DNA of 64,000 bases, from the NCBI RefSeq assembly GCF_000961885.1, contig NZ_JZKH01000019.1, positions 37,246 to 101,245 on the forward strand, in the 5' to 3' direction. Source of the DNA: Streptomyces rubellomurinus. Lineage in GTDB: Bacteria; Actinomycetota; Actinomycetes; Streptomycetales; Streptomycetaceae. Below, one piece after another: positions 51,302 to 60,185 of this stretch (within the stretch, counting starts at the first letter, position 1; each line of letters opens with the position of its first letter). Position numbers and translations under genes: made by a program. Under the pieces are notes generated by a model that was given only the letters and a program-made list of their open reading frames with translations, was not told the DNA's origin and did no database searches.

Positions 51302-53731
51302 GTGTGGGGGTGGCTGAGGGGGTGGACGGCGGCTGCGCGGGGCGCGGAGCCCGCCGAGCCGGCCGTCACGGCACCGGTCGCGGAACCGGCCGTGTCACCG
51401 GTCGCACGGGAGCCGCGGCACGGCTGGCGGGAGGTGCCGGTGCAGCGGCTCACCTTCGGCGCGCCGTCGCTGGTCACCGATCCGACGGGCTTCCGGGGCG
51501 GGCTGGTGAGTTGGCAGGACCCGTCGTTCCTCGGACCGCTCGGGCACCTCGTGCACGCGGCGGCACCGGGCGGGACGGGGTACGGGCTGGCGGAGCCGGT
51601 GGGCGTGGGGCCACGGGCGGCCGCCGCGTCGGCGGCCGTCCAGCGCGTCCCGGACGGGACGGCGGACGTGGTGCCGGACAGGGCGCCGGACGTCGTCGCG
51701 CCGTTGGCCGGTGCCCGGCCGGTCCCGGGGGGTGCTCCCGAGGTGGTCGTGCCGGCGGCCCCGCGCGCGGCCATGACCGTGGTCGCCCGGTCGGTCGAAC
51801 TGCCGGTCAGGACGCTGCCGGCGACCCCGCTGCGCCCGGTCGTCCAGCGCGCGGGCCGGCCGCTGCCCGAAGAGCCTGATCCAGTGGCGGCGGAGCCTCC
51901 GGCCGAAGCGCCTGCTCCGGTCGAGCCCCCGGCGCCGGACGCCGACGCCCCGAGCACGTCCGAGGCGCCTGCTCCGCTGACCGCAGGCGAACGGCCGCTC
52001 CTCGGCGATCGCCCGATGACCTCGTCCTCCTCCGCACCGCCGCAGCGAGTCGCGGCTCCCGAGAGTCCCATGGTGGCCGATCCGCCGCCGCCCAGGCCCC
52101 GGTTGGGGCTGGGCGCGCCGCTCTCCTCGCCTCCCGCCGTCCAGCGATCGGCGGGGCCGGTGCCGTCGCCGCCGCAGAACCCACGGCGGGCCGCCAGGGT
52201 CGGCGCACCGATCGATGCCGTCCCACCCACCGTGCAGCGGGCCGGGCAGGCTGATCCGGTCGGATCGCCGGCCGCGTCGCCACCCGCTGCGGACGGCTCT
52301 GGCCCGGCGCCGAGCGGGTCCCGGGCGGGGGAGGCGGTCGCGCCCGTGCAGCGTTCGGTGTCCCCGTCCTCGGAGGAGGCCGTGGCGCCGCTGTTGGGCG
52401 ACGCGCCGCTCGTCCCGCAGGCCCTGCGCAGTGGTGACGCCCCGGCGGCGGAGGCCGGCACGCCTGGGACCACGCCGCTCCCGGCGCCGAGCGGGCCCCG
52501 GGCGGGGGAGGTGGTCGCGCCCGTGCAGCGCTCGGTGTCCCCGTCTTCGGAGGAGGCCGCGGGGCCGCTGGCGCCGCTGTTGGGCGACGCGCCGCTCGTC
52601 CCGCAGGCGCTGCGCACCGGTGACGCCCCGGCGGAGGAGGAGGCCGGTGCCCCCGGAACCACTCCGCTTCCGCCGCCGAGTGGGTCCCGGGCGGGGGAGG
52701 CGGTCGCGCCCGTGCAGCGCTCGGTGTCCCCGTCCTCGGAGGAGGCCGCGGGGCCGCTGGCGCCGCTGTTGGGCGACGCGCCGCTCGTCCCGCAGGCGCT
52801 GCGCACCGGTGACGCCCCGGCGGCGGAGAATGCCGGGGCCCCCGGAACCGCTGCGCTCCCGCCGCCGGCCCCTGCCGCGCCACTGCCCCTGCCCGTGCAA
52901 CGAGTGACATCGATGGAGCCGGAGTTCGTCGGTGTCGTCGACCCGGCCGTGAGCGCGGCGCCCGGAGCCGCCGCGACCGGCCTGCTGGGCGAACACGGGC
53001 TGGAGCTCCGGTCCGCGCCGACCCCGAGGGCGACCGGGGCGGGCGAGCAGGCGCCGGCCGCCGGGCCCGCCACCGAACTGCCGGTCGTGCCGGTGGCTTG
53101 GGCTCCGCCGGTGCACGTCGAGCCCACCGGGGAGGTGCGTCGGCAGGCCTGGCCGGCGTCCGTCCAGCGATCCGCCGCCGGGGGCGGGGCAGTACACGCG
53201 CCCCAGCCGCTCACCGGCCGGGACCGACCGGCGCTGCCGCTACAAGGACTGAGTGCGCAGTACCGGACTGCTGTCCAGGCCGTACCCGTGCCGCCCTCGG
53301 GCGTTCGACAGCAGGCCCCCGTGGCCCGGCCCGGCGGCGCCCCGGCCGACGCCGGAACGGTCGCGGTGGCGGCAGGCATCGCGCAGCGGATGCCCGACGG
53401 ATCGGTGCTCTTCGCCCCGCCGTCACCGCCGCCCGGGCGGCGTGCCGGGACGGAACTGCCGATCCAGCGCGCGGAGTCGCCCCCGACGTTCGAACCGCAC
53501 GCCGCGCCCGCAGCCGAGCCGCCGGCCGACCCACCGGCCGGCCCACCCGTCCAGCGCGCGGAGTCACCCCCGTCGTCCGTGACGCCCCCGCACCCGCCCC
53601 CGCCCGTCACCCCGGCCGAGAGCACCGACGAACTCGTCCGCCGCCTGATCGACCCCCTCGGCCGCCTGCTGCGGGCCGAGCTCCGCCTCGACCGCGAGCG
53701 CGCCGGCCGGCGCTTCGACACCCACTACTGA
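51302..53731 (+). CDS. Disordered Pro/Ala-rich CIS protein with 11 VQR motifs
   Basis: An 809-aa low-complexity protein starting at GTG 51302, seven bases after the DUF6760-like stop. The N-terminus (about 40-90; REVPVQRLTFGAPSLV, FLGPLGHLVHAA) and the C-terminus (STDELVRRLIDPLGRLLRAE, then RERAGRR) look conserved and folded; the middle is unstructured. VQR occurs eleven times, always after Pro, Ala, Val, Thr or Ser, plus one IQR. A 59-63-residue unit is repeated three times at 52310-52864. It lies between the tube 1 group and tube 2 genes, in a locus that lacks an Afp14-like tape measure. It could be a scaffold or spacer. Confidence 0.7.
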   Translation: MWGWLRGWTAAARGAEPAEPAVTAPVAEPAVSPVAREPRHGWREVPVQRLTFGAPSLVTDPTGFRGGLVSWQDPSFLGPLGHLVHAAAPGGTGYGLAEPVGVGPRAAAASAAVQRVPDGTADVVPDRAPDVVAPLAGARPVPGGAPEVVVPAAPRAAMTVVARSVELPVRTLPATPLRPVVQRAGRPLPEEPDPVAAEPPAEAPAPVEPPAPDADAPSTSEAPAPLTAGERPLLGDRPMTSSSSAPPQRVAAPESPMVADPPPPRPRLGLGAPLSSPPAVQRSAGPVPSPPQNPRRAARVGAPIDAVPPTVQRAGQADPVGSPAASPPAADGSGPAPSGSRAGEAVAPVQRSVSPSSEEAVAPLLGDAPLVPQALRSGDAPAAEAGTPGTTPLPAPSGPRAGEVVAPVQRSVSPSSEEAAGPLAPLLGDAPLVPQALRTGDAPAEEEAGAPGTTPLPPPSGSRAGEAVAPVQRSVSPSSEEAAGPLAPLLGDAPLVPQALRTGDAPAAENAGAPGTAALPPPAPAAPLPLPVQRVTSMEPEFVGVVDPAVSAAPGAAATGLLGEHGLELRSAPTPRATGAGEQAPAAGPATELPVVPVAWAPPVHVEPTGEVRRQAWPASVQRSAAGGGAVHAPQPLTGRDRPALPLQGLSAQYRTAVQAVPVPPSGVRQQAPVARPGGAPADAGTVAVAAGIAQRMPDGSVLFAPPSPPPGRRAGTELPIQRAESPPTFEPHAAPAAEPPADPPAGPPVQRAESPPSSVTPPHPPPPVTPAESTDELVRRLIDPLGRLLRAELRLDRERAGRRFDTHY
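52310..52864 (+). repeat. Three tandem repeats inside the VQR protein
   Basis: Units begin at 52310, 52487 and 52676, with periods of 177 and 189 bases. Each encodes PSGSRAGEAVAPVQRSV, SPSSEEA, PLLGDAPLVPQALRTGDAPA in order, with small indels (copies two and three have an added AGPLA). High nucleotide identity points to recent duplication. Confidence 0.85.
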
Positions 53732-53756
53732 ACCCGCTACGAAGGGAGCACGCGCG

Positions 53757-54191
53757 ATGGCCGACGAGGACCCGGCGGTGAGCGTCTGCTTCATCGTCGA
53801 GATCGACGACTTCAAGCTCGGCACCTTCAACAGCTGCGAGGGCCTCGGCTGCGAGGTGGTGATGGAGCAGCGCGAGGAGGGTGGGAACAACGGCTACGTC
53901 TGGCAGCTCCCGTCCCGCATCAAGTACTCGAACATCAAGCTCAGCCGCCCGGTCACCAAGGACACCGAGAAGGTCACCCGGTGGATCGCCGGCATGGTGT
54001 CCGGGGTCACGCGCAAGACCGGCCACATCAGCGCGATGACCGCGGACGGCCGGGTGGTGGCCCGGTGGAGCCTGCTGGACGTGGTGCCGGTCCGCTGGCA
54101 AGGGCCGTCGCTGAACCCGGAGACCGTCAAGGTCGCGACCGAGACGCTGGAGATCGCGCACCACGGCTTCCTCGATCCGGACCGGGCCTGA
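53757..54191 (+). CDS. Inner tube protein 2 (gp19-family, Afp5-like)
   Basis: A 144-aa phage tail tube-family protein starting MADEDPAVSVCFIVEIDDFKL, with FNSCEGLGCEVVMEQREEGG and ETLEIAHHGFL, typical of the second gp19-type protein found beside the spike genes. In Afp/Pvc the equivalent connects tube and spike. AAGGGAG lies about 8 bases before the ATG. Fourteen bases separate it from the LysM gene. Confidence 0.9.
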   Translation: MADEDPAVSVCFIVEIDDFKLGTFNSCEGLGCEVVMEQREEGGNNGYVWQLPSRIKYSNIKLSRPVTKDTEKVTRWIAGMVSGVTRKTGHISAMTADGRVVARWSLLDVVPVRWQGPSLNPETVKVATETLEIAHHGFLDPDRA

Positions 54192-54204
54192 GGAGGGGTC
54201 GACG

Positions 54205-54969
54205 GTGTCGTCCTCGCCCATCGCCTTCTCCGCCGGGGCGGCCCACGGCGGACCGGCCGGTGCCCGGCCGAAGCTGGAGCACGCCTACCTCGAACTGCGC
54301 CACCCGCCCGCGGACGGCGGGACGACGACGCCCGGGCCCCGACTCGACAAGATCGACTTCCAGTTCAACCCCAAGGAGCTCGCCCTCACCAAGTCCGCGA
54401 AGTGGGAGCGCAAGACCTCCAAGGGCGCGCGGAAGGCGGGGCCGGTCGAGTTCACCGGTGCCGAGCCCAGCAAGCTGACGCTGGAGATGTTCTTCGACGC
54501 CACCGCCCACCAGGACGACCGGGTGGTCAAGGCCGTGGAGCAGCTCTTCGCCTGCTGCGTGCCGACGGCGCAGAGCCACGGCAAGCAACGGCCGGTGCCG
54601 CCCTGGGTGATCTTCCACTGGGGCGGGCTGACCGGGTTCCTCTCCTACATCAGCCAGGTCCAGGCGAAGTACACCCTGTTCACCGCCGGCGGCCTGCCGA
54701 TCCGCGCCGTCTGCCAGGTGACCCTGGAGGAGATCAGTGGCGAACTGCCCGGCCAGAACCCGTCCTCGGGCGCCCTCGCCGCGCGGCGGGTGCACCGGGT
54801 GGTCGCCGGGGACACGCTCGCGCTGCTGGCCTGGCGCGAGTACGGGGACCCGGCCGCCTGGCGCGGGATCGCCGAGGCCAACGGCATCGACGACCCGATG
54901 CGGCTGCGGCCGGGCACCGAACTGCTGCTGCCCGGGCCGGACGAGCTCGCGCACCGAGGGAGGCACTGA
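54205..54969 (+). CDS. cis7: LysM-containing baseplate/spike adaptor (Cis7/Afp7-like)
   Basis: A 254-aa protein. KIDFQFNPKELALTKSAKWERK and GPVEFTGAEPSKLTLEMFFD mark the gp53-like part (about 35-185), and the C-terminus is a LysM motif (about 195-250; HRVVAGDTLALLAWREYGDPAAWRGIAEANGI). It starts with GTG at 54205 with GAGGAGG upstream. It links tube and spike in CIS particles and is one base-gap upstream of the VgrG gene. Confidence 0.9.
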   Translation: MSSSPIAFSAGAAHGGPAGARPKLEHAYLELRHPPADGGTTTPGPRLDKIDFQFNPKELALTKSAKWERKTSKGARKAGPVEFTGAEPSKLTLEMFFDATAHQDDRVVKAVEQLFACCVPTAQSHGKQRPVPPWVIFHWGGLTGFLSYISQVQAKYTLFTAGGLPIRAVCQVTLEEISGELPGQNPSSGALAARRVHRVVAGDTLALLAWREYGDPAAWRGIAEANGIDDPMRLRPGTELLLPGPDELAHRGRH

Positions 54970-54971
54970 CC

Positions 54972-56819
54972 ATGGCCGGCGAGGGCTTCGCCAACACGCT
55001 CACCGTCGAGGTCGACGGCCGGCCGCTCGCGCCGCCGGTCGCCGAACTCCTGGTCTCCGCCCACGTGGACGACAGCCGCCGGCTGCCCGGCCTGTTCGTG
55101 CTGCGCTTCCGCGACCCGCACCACCTGGTGCTCGGCAAGACGGGCCTGACGATCGGCACCCCCGTCAAGCTCTTCGCCCGCTCCGGGGACGACCCGGCGC
55201 GCGAGCTGCTGCTCTCCGGCGAGGTCACCGCGCTGGAGGTGGACGCGGACGCCACCGGCACCTTCACGGTCGTCCGCGGCTTCGACCACTCCCACCGGCT
55301 CCTGCGCGGGCGCCGCGTGGCCGGCTACCGCCAGATGACGGTCTCGGACATCGTCACCGTCGTCGCCCGCCGGGCCGGACTGCCGGTCGGCACGGTGGAC
55401 GCCACCACCACCGTCCTCCAGCACGTCGCCCAACCCGGGATCACCGACTGGGAGTTCCTGAACCGGCTGGCCGTGCGGACGGGATCCGAGGTGTCCGTGG
55501 AGGACGGCAGGTTCCACTTCCGCCGCCCCACCCCGGCCGCCGGCGCGCCGGACCCGGCCACCCCCGTCCGTTCCAGCCCGTTCGTGCTGGAGCTCGGCCG
55601 CAACCTGCTGCGCTGCAACGCGGTCGTCACCTCCGCCGACCAGGTGCGGGAGGTCGAGGTGCGCGGCTGGGACGTCCGGGCCAAGCGCGCGGTGGTCGCC
55701 CACGCGCCGGCCGGCGGCAGCGACCTGCTCTCCCTCGGGCTGACGCCGCGCAAGGTGGCCGAACCCTTCGGCGAGGCCGCCTTCCTGGCCACGGACGTCC
55801 CGTACGCGGCGCAGCCGGAGGCCGACCACGCCGCCCGGTCGCTCGCCGCCGATCTCGCCGCCTCGTTCGCGGAGCTGTCGGCGGTGGCGATGGGCATCCC
55901 GAAGCTGCGGGCCGGCAGCGCGGTGGCCCTGACCAACATCGGGGCGCCGTTCGAGGGCAAGTACACCGTCACCGCCACCCGGCACGTCTTCGACCCGGGG
56001 GTCGGCTACCAGACCTGGATCACCGTCAGCGGCCGCACCGACCGCTCGCTGCTCGGCCTCACCGCCGGCGGGCAGGGGCCGCGCGACCGGGTGGCCGGGC
56101 TGGCCAACGCCACCGTGACGGACACCCGGGACCCGGAGCACCAGGGCCGGGTCCGGCTCGCCTTCCCGTGGCTCTCGGACGACTACGTGAGCGACTGGGT
56201 CCGCACCGCGCAGCTCGGCGGCAAGGGCGGTGGCGGGGTGTTCGGCCCGGAGGTGGGGGACGAGGTGCTGGTCGGCTTCGAGCAGGGGCTGATCGACCAC
56301 CCGTACGTCGTCGGCGGCCTCTACAACGGCGAGGACCGGCCGTCCCGGCACGACGTCGAGCTGGTGGACGGGACGAGCGGTGCGCTCAACCGCCGCTCGC
56401 TGGTGTCCCGCAGCGGCCACCGCCTGGAGCTGCTGGACGCCGCCGCCGGGCCCAAGGGCGTCCGGGTGGCCACCGGCGACGGCAAGCTCACCCTGCACCT
56501 GGACGCGAAGGGCACGACGATCGTGGTGCACAGCGACGGCTCGGTGGAGATCGACGCCGGGCAGAAGGTGACCGTCAAGGCCGGCCAGGGCGTCAGTGTG
56601 GACGCCGGGCGGGGGGCGCTCGAACTGGCCGGCGACTCGGTGCGGGTGACGGCCCGTAGCGGTGTCCAACTGGACGGCGGCGCAGGCGCGTTGAAGCTGC
56701 AGACGCAGGGGCAGGTGGACGTCAGCGGCACGACGGTCGGGGTGTCCGGGTCCGCCAGTACCGAGATCAAGGGCGGGGCGACCTGCTCGATCAGCGCCGC
56801 CCTCGTCAAGATCAACTAG
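54972..56819 (+). CDS. cis8: VgrG-like spike protein (Cis8/Afp8-like)
   Basis: A 615-aa spike. The N-terminal gp27-like part starts NTLTVEVDGRPLAPPVAELL, the gp5-like OB domain includes VTDTRDPEHQGRVRLAFPWL, GGVFGPEVGDEVLVGFEQG and PYVVGGLYNG, and the tail has the beta-helix repeats (GKLTLHLDAKGTTIVVHSDG, KVTVKAGQGV). Length and order fit the trimeric needle. The ATG at 54972 follows the LysM stop by two bases. Confidence 0.93.
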   Translation: MAGEGFANTLTVEVDGRPLAPPVAELLVSAHVDDSRRLPGLFVLRFRDPHHLVLGKTGLTIGTPVKLFARSGDDPARELLLSGEVTALEVDADATGTFTVVRGFDHSHRLLRGRRVAGYRQMTVSDIVTVVARRAGLPVGTVDATTTVLQHVAQPGITDWEFLNRLAVRTGSEVSVEDGRFHFRRPTPAAGAPDPATPVRSSPFVLELGRNLLRCNAVVTSADQVREVEVRGWDVRAKRAVVAHAPAGGSDLLSLGLTPRKVAEPFGEAAFLATDVPYAAQPEADHAARSLAADLAASFAELSAVAMGIPKLRAGSAVALTNIGAPFEGKYTVTATRHVFDPGVGYQTWITVSGRTDRSLLGLTAGGQGPRDRVAGLANATVTDTRDPEHQGRVRLAFPWLSDDYVSDWVRTAQLGGKGGGGVFGPEVGDEVLVGFEQGLIDHPYVVGGLYNGEDRPSRHDVELVDGTSGALNRRSLVSRSGHRLELLDAAAGPKGVRVATGDGKLTLHLDAKGTTIVVHSDGSVEIDAGQKVTVKAGQGVSVDAGRGALELAGDSVRVTARSGVQLDGGAGALKLQTQGQVDVSGTTVGVSGSASTEIKGGATCSISAALVKIN

Positions 56820-56887
56820 CTCGCCCGGGGAACGCCCGTCGAGCAAGCGCCCGAAGATCCGCCCGCCGAAGGAATGGAGTCTCACCG

Positions 56888-57169
56888 ATGCCACCTGCCG
56901 CCAGGGTAGGCGACCCGACCGGGCACCCGGGCATGCTCGCCCCGCCCGGAGTCCCGACCGTCCTCATCGGCGGGCAGCCGGCGGCCGTGGTCGGCACCCC
57001 GCACGTCTGCTCCTTCCCGCCGCCCGCCGTCCACCCGCCGAACGCGGTCGCCCCGCCCGGCTGCCCGACGGTCCTGATCGGCGGCCTGCCCGCGGCCCGC
57101 CTCGGCGACCTCGCCGCCTGCGGCGCGCCGATCACCGCCGGCTGCCCGACCGTCCTGATCGGCGGGTGA
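56888..57169 (+). CDS. cis10: PAAR-repeat spike tip protein
   Basis: A 93-aa PAAR protein. ARVGDPTGHPG, PTVLIGGQPAAVVG and a repeated CPTVLIGG motif form the three-fold cone that caps the spike; Cys/His residues (HVCSF, AACGAP) may bind zinc. No C-terminal effector domain is fused. GGAG lies about 9 bases before the ATG at 56888. It overlaps the next gene by GTGA. Confidence 0.92.
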   Translation: MPPAARVGDPTGHPGMLAPPGVPTVLIGGQPAAVVGTPHVCSFPPPAVHPPNAVAPPGCPTVLIGGLPAARLGDLAACGAPITAGCPTVLIGG

Positions 57170-57597
57170 GCGCGGCGATGGGACAGCAGTTCATCGGCGC
57201 CGGCTGGGCCTTCCCCGTCCGCACCGACCCGACCGGATCGATCGCCCTGGTCACCCAGGAGCGGGAGATCGAGGAGAGCATCCGCCTGATCCTCTCCACC
57301 GCGCCGGGCGAGCGGCCGATGCGCCCGCTCTTCGGCTGCGCGATCCACGACCACGTCTTCGCCCCGGCCGACAGCGCCACCGCCGGCCTGCTCGCCTACG
57401 AGGTGCGGCTCTCCCTGGAGCGCTGGGAGCCGCGGATCGACCTGGAGGACGTGACCGTCGGCTTCGACGCCGTCGACTCCGGCACCCTCTACATCGACAT
57501 CCGCTACGCCCTGCGCGGCACCAACGACCCGCGCAACCTGGTCTTCCCGTTCTACGTCATCCCCGCCCACGCCCCCGACGAGCCGGGGAGCGCCTGA
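57166..57597 (+). CDS. cis9: gp25-like baseplate protein (Cis9/Afp9-like)
   Basis: A 143-aa baseplate wedge protein. TDPTGSIALVTQEREIEESIRLILSTAPGERPMRPLFG is the gp25 signature (the EExI...GERxxxPxFG core) and WEPRIDL follows. It starts with GTG at 57166 overlapping the PAAR stop; an ATG at 57178 (MGQQFIG) is an alternative. Ends overlapping the J gene start by one base. Confidence 0.93.
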   Translation: MSAAMGQQFIGAGWAFPVRTDPTGSIALVTQEREIEESIRLILSTAPGERPMRPLFGCAIHDHVFAPADSATAGLLAYEVRLSLERWEPRIDLEDVTVGFDAVDSGTLYIDIRYALRGTNDPRNLVFPFYVIPAHAPDEPGSA

Positions 57598-59546
57598 TGC
57601 CGCTGCCCCAGCCCAACCTGGACGACCGCCGCTTCCAGGACCTGGTGGACGAGGCCAAACGGCTGGTCCAGCAGCGCTGCCCGGAGTGGAGCGACCACAA
57701 CGTCTCCGACCCGGGCGTGACCCTCATCGAGGCCTTCGCCCAGATGGTCGACCAGCTGATCTACCGGCTCAACCGGGTCCCGGACAAGAACCACCTCGCC
57801 TTCCTCGACCTGATCGGGGTGCGGCTGCTGCCGCCCGCCGCGGCCCGCACCGACGTCACCTTCTGGCTCTCCGCCCCGCAGCCGCGGGCGGTCCCGGTGC
57901 ACGCCGGGACGGAGGTGGCCACCGTGCGGACCGCCACCGAGGAGGCGGTGGTCTTCTCCACCGAGCGCGAACTCTCCATCGAACCCTGCGCGTTGGCGCA
58001 CCTCGCGACCTCCTCGCAGGGCGCGCCCCCGGCCGACCGGGACGCCGAACTGGCCGCCGGCCGCGGCACCCCCTGCTTCGCCCCCACCCCGCTGCCCGGC
58101 GACGTGCTGCTCTTCGGCCTCTCCCAGGCGGTGCCGCACTGCCTGGTGGCCCTGCGCCTCGACTTCCCGGTCAGCGGGCACGGCATCAACCCCGACCACC
58201 CGCCGCTGGCCTGGGAGGCCTGGACCGGGGACGGCTGGACCGGGTGCGGTGTCCACCGCGACACCACCGGTGGCTTCAACCGGCCCGGCGACGTGATCCT
58301 CCAGCTGCCGCCCGACCACACCGCCTCCGTGGAGGCCCGGCACCGGGCCGGCTGGCTGCGCTGCCGGATCACCGCCCCCGTCCCCGGCCGGCCGTCGTAC
58401 TCCACCGCGCCGGTGCTGATCTCCGCGGAGGCGTTCACGGTCGGCGGGACGACGATCGCCGTCCACGCCGAGCACGTTCGGGACGAGGTCCTCGGCCGCT
58501 CGGAGGGGCTGCCGGGACAGAGCTTCACCCTCGCCCGGCCCCCCGTGGTCGCCGGCGGCGAGCCGGTCACCGTCGAGATCACCACCCCGACCGGGGTGGA
58601 GGAGTGGCGGGAGGTGGAGCACTTCGGCCGCTCGACCCCCGAAGACCACCACGTCCGGCTCGACCGCAGCACCGGCGAGCTCACCTTCGGCCCGGCCCTG
58701 CGCGAACCGGACGGGACGCTCCGGCAGTACGGCGCGGTGCCGCCCGAGGGCGCGCCGATCCGGATCCGCTCGTACCGCACCGGCGGCGGGCGCCGGGGCA
58801 ACCTGGCCCGGGGCGCGCTCGCCGTCCTGCGCAGCTCCGTCCCGTACGTGGCCCGGGTGGAGAACCCGCGCCCGGCGGAGGGCGGCGTGGACGGCGAGGA
58901 CGTCGAGGGCGCCCGGCTGCGCGGTCCGATCGTGCTGCGCACGCGGGGCCGGGCGGTGACCGCCGAGGACTACGAGGAGCTGGCCCGCGAGGCCGCGCCC
59001 GCCGTCGGCCGGGTGCGCTGCGTGGCCGACGAGGAGGGCCCGGACGCGGGCGGGGTCCGGGTGCTGCTCGTGCCGGCCGCCGCCGACGACGGCGAGGGCC
59101 GGCTCTCCTTCGGTCAACTCGCCTGCTCGCCCGAGCTGTTGGAGCAGGTCACCGGCTACCTGGACGAACGCCGGCTGCTCGGCGCGCGCCTGCTCGTCGA
59201 ACCGCCGCACTACCAGGGCGTCACGGTCGTCGCCTCCCTGCGGGCCAAACCGCGCAGCTCGCCCGGCCGGCTCCAGCGCGCCGCCCTGGCCGCGCTGCAC
59301 CGGTACCTCAACCCGCTCACCGGCGGACCGGACGGCACGGGCTGGCCCTTCGGCCGTCCGCTGCACTCCGGCGAGGTGTTCGCCGTGCTGCAGCGACTGC
59401 CCGACGTCGAACTGGTCGAGAGCGTCCGGCTGTTCCCCGCCGACCCGGAGCGCGGCCACCGCGGCGAGGCCACCGACCGGATCCGGCTGGCCCCGCACGC
59501 CCTGGTGTTCTCGTACGAACACCAGGTGCGGGTCGTGGCGGAGTGA
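57597..59546 (+). CDS. cis11: Baseplate J/gp6-like protein (Cis11/Afp11-like)
   Basis: A 649-aa baseplate wedge protein starting NLDDRRFQDLVDEAKRLVQQ, then WSDHNVSDPGVTLIEAFA, typical of Afp11. It has the J-like core (about 340-500; YRTGGGRRGNLARGAL, AVTAEDYEELAREAAPAVGR) and a C-terminal PLTGGPDGTGWPFGRPLHSGEVFAVLQRL motif. It joins sheath and spike hub. ATG at 57597 overlaps the gp25 stop (TGATG). Confidence 0.93.
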   Translation: MPLPQPNLDDRRFQDLVDEAKRLVQQRCPEWSDHNVSDPGVTLIEAFAQMVDQLIYRLNRVPDKNHLAFLDLIGVRLLPPAAARTDVTFWLSAPQPRAVPVHAGTEVATVRTATEEAVVFSTERELSIEPCALAHLATSSQGAPPADRDAELAAGRGTPCFAPTPLPGDVLLFGLSQAVPHCLVALRLDFPVSGHGINPDHPPLAWEAWTGDGWTGCGVHRDTTGGFNRPGDVILQLPPDHTASVEARHRAGWLRCRITAPVPGRPSYSTAPVLISAEAFTVGGTTIAVHAEHVRDEVLGRSEGLPGQSFTLARPPVVAGGEPVTVEITTPTGVEEWREVEHFGRSTPEDHHVRLDRSTGELTFGPALREPDGTLRQYGAVPPEGAPIRIRSYRTGGGRRGNLARGALAVLRSSVPYVARVENPRPAEGGVDGEDVEGARLRGPIVLRTRGRAVTAEDYEELAREAAPAVGRVRCVADEEGPDAGGVRVLLVPAAADDGEGRLSFGQLACSPELLEQVTGYLDERRLLGARLLVEPPHYQGVTVVASLRAKPRSSPGRLQRAALAALHRYLNPLTGGPDGTGWPFGRPLHSGEVFAVLQRLPDVELVESVRLFPADPERGHRGEATDRIRLAPHALVFSYEHQVRVVAE

Positions 59547-59552
59547 GGGCCG

Positions 59553-60185
59553 GTGACCGCACAGCCGCACGGACGGGGGCTCGTCCCGGGCCTGCGCTCC
59601 CGCCACCCGCTCGGGGCGCAGCTACCCGGCGTCTACGCCGCGGACGGCGACGACCGGCGGGAGAACGCGTTCCTCCAGCAGTTCACGGGCGCGCTGGACG
59701 AGGTGCTCGCCCCGGTCCTCTGCGCCCTGGACAACCTGGCCGCCTACTTCGACCCGAGGCTCGCGCCGCCGGACTTCCTGGCCTACCTGGCCCAGTGGGT
59801 GGGGGCGTCGACCGGGCCGGAGCTCCCGCCGGACCGGTTGCGGGCGGCCGTCGCGTACGCGGCCCCGCTGCACGCCGTCCGGGGCACCCGGGCCGGGCTG
59901 GCCGCGCAGGTGCGGCTGGCGTTCGGGGCGGAGCCGGAGATCGAGGAGAGCGGCGGCGCACGGTGGTCGGCGCGGCCGCAGGCGCCGCTGCCGGGGTCGC
60001 CGGAGCCACGGCTGCTGGTGCGGCTGCGGGTGGCGGACCCGGCGGCGGTGGACCTGCGAGCGCTGCGGGAGCTGGTGGCCGCCAACCGGCCGGCCCACCT
60101 GCCGTTCACGGTCGAGGTCGTCCGGGCGGCGGGGCCCGCGACGGCCGGGGAGGCTTCAGGGGAGGGGCACGATGACGACGTGTGA
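59553..60185 (+). CDS. cis12: Phage-tail-protein-I-like baseplate protein (Cis12-like)
   Basis: A 210-aa protein with RSRHPLGAQLPGVYAAD, then FLQQFTGALDEVLAPVLCALDNLAAYFDPRLAPPDFLAYLAQWVG, the typical tail protein I / Afp12 N-terminal core, and CRGTRAGLAAQVRLAF-type helices. It is shorter than Afp12. GTG at 59553 follows the J stop by six bases, with GAGGG near. It overlaps the zinc-ribbon gene by 14 bases. Confidence 0.85.
   Translation: MTAQPHGRGLVPGLRSRHPLGAQLPGVYAADGDDRRENAFLQQFTGALDEVLAPVLCALDNLAAYFDPRLAPPDFLAYLAQWVGASTGPELPPDRLRAAVAYAAPLHAVRGTRAGLAAQVRLAFGAEPEIEESGGARWSARPQAPLPGSPEPRLLVRLRVADPAAVDLRALRELVAANRPAHLPFTVEVVRAAGPATAGEASGEGHDDDV

Noticed and set aside
51302..53731. The disordered protein as tape measure
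   Set aside because: Tape measures are long helical proteins; this one is Pro/Ala-rich and unstructured. The position is suggestive but there is no helical signal, so I did not name it so.
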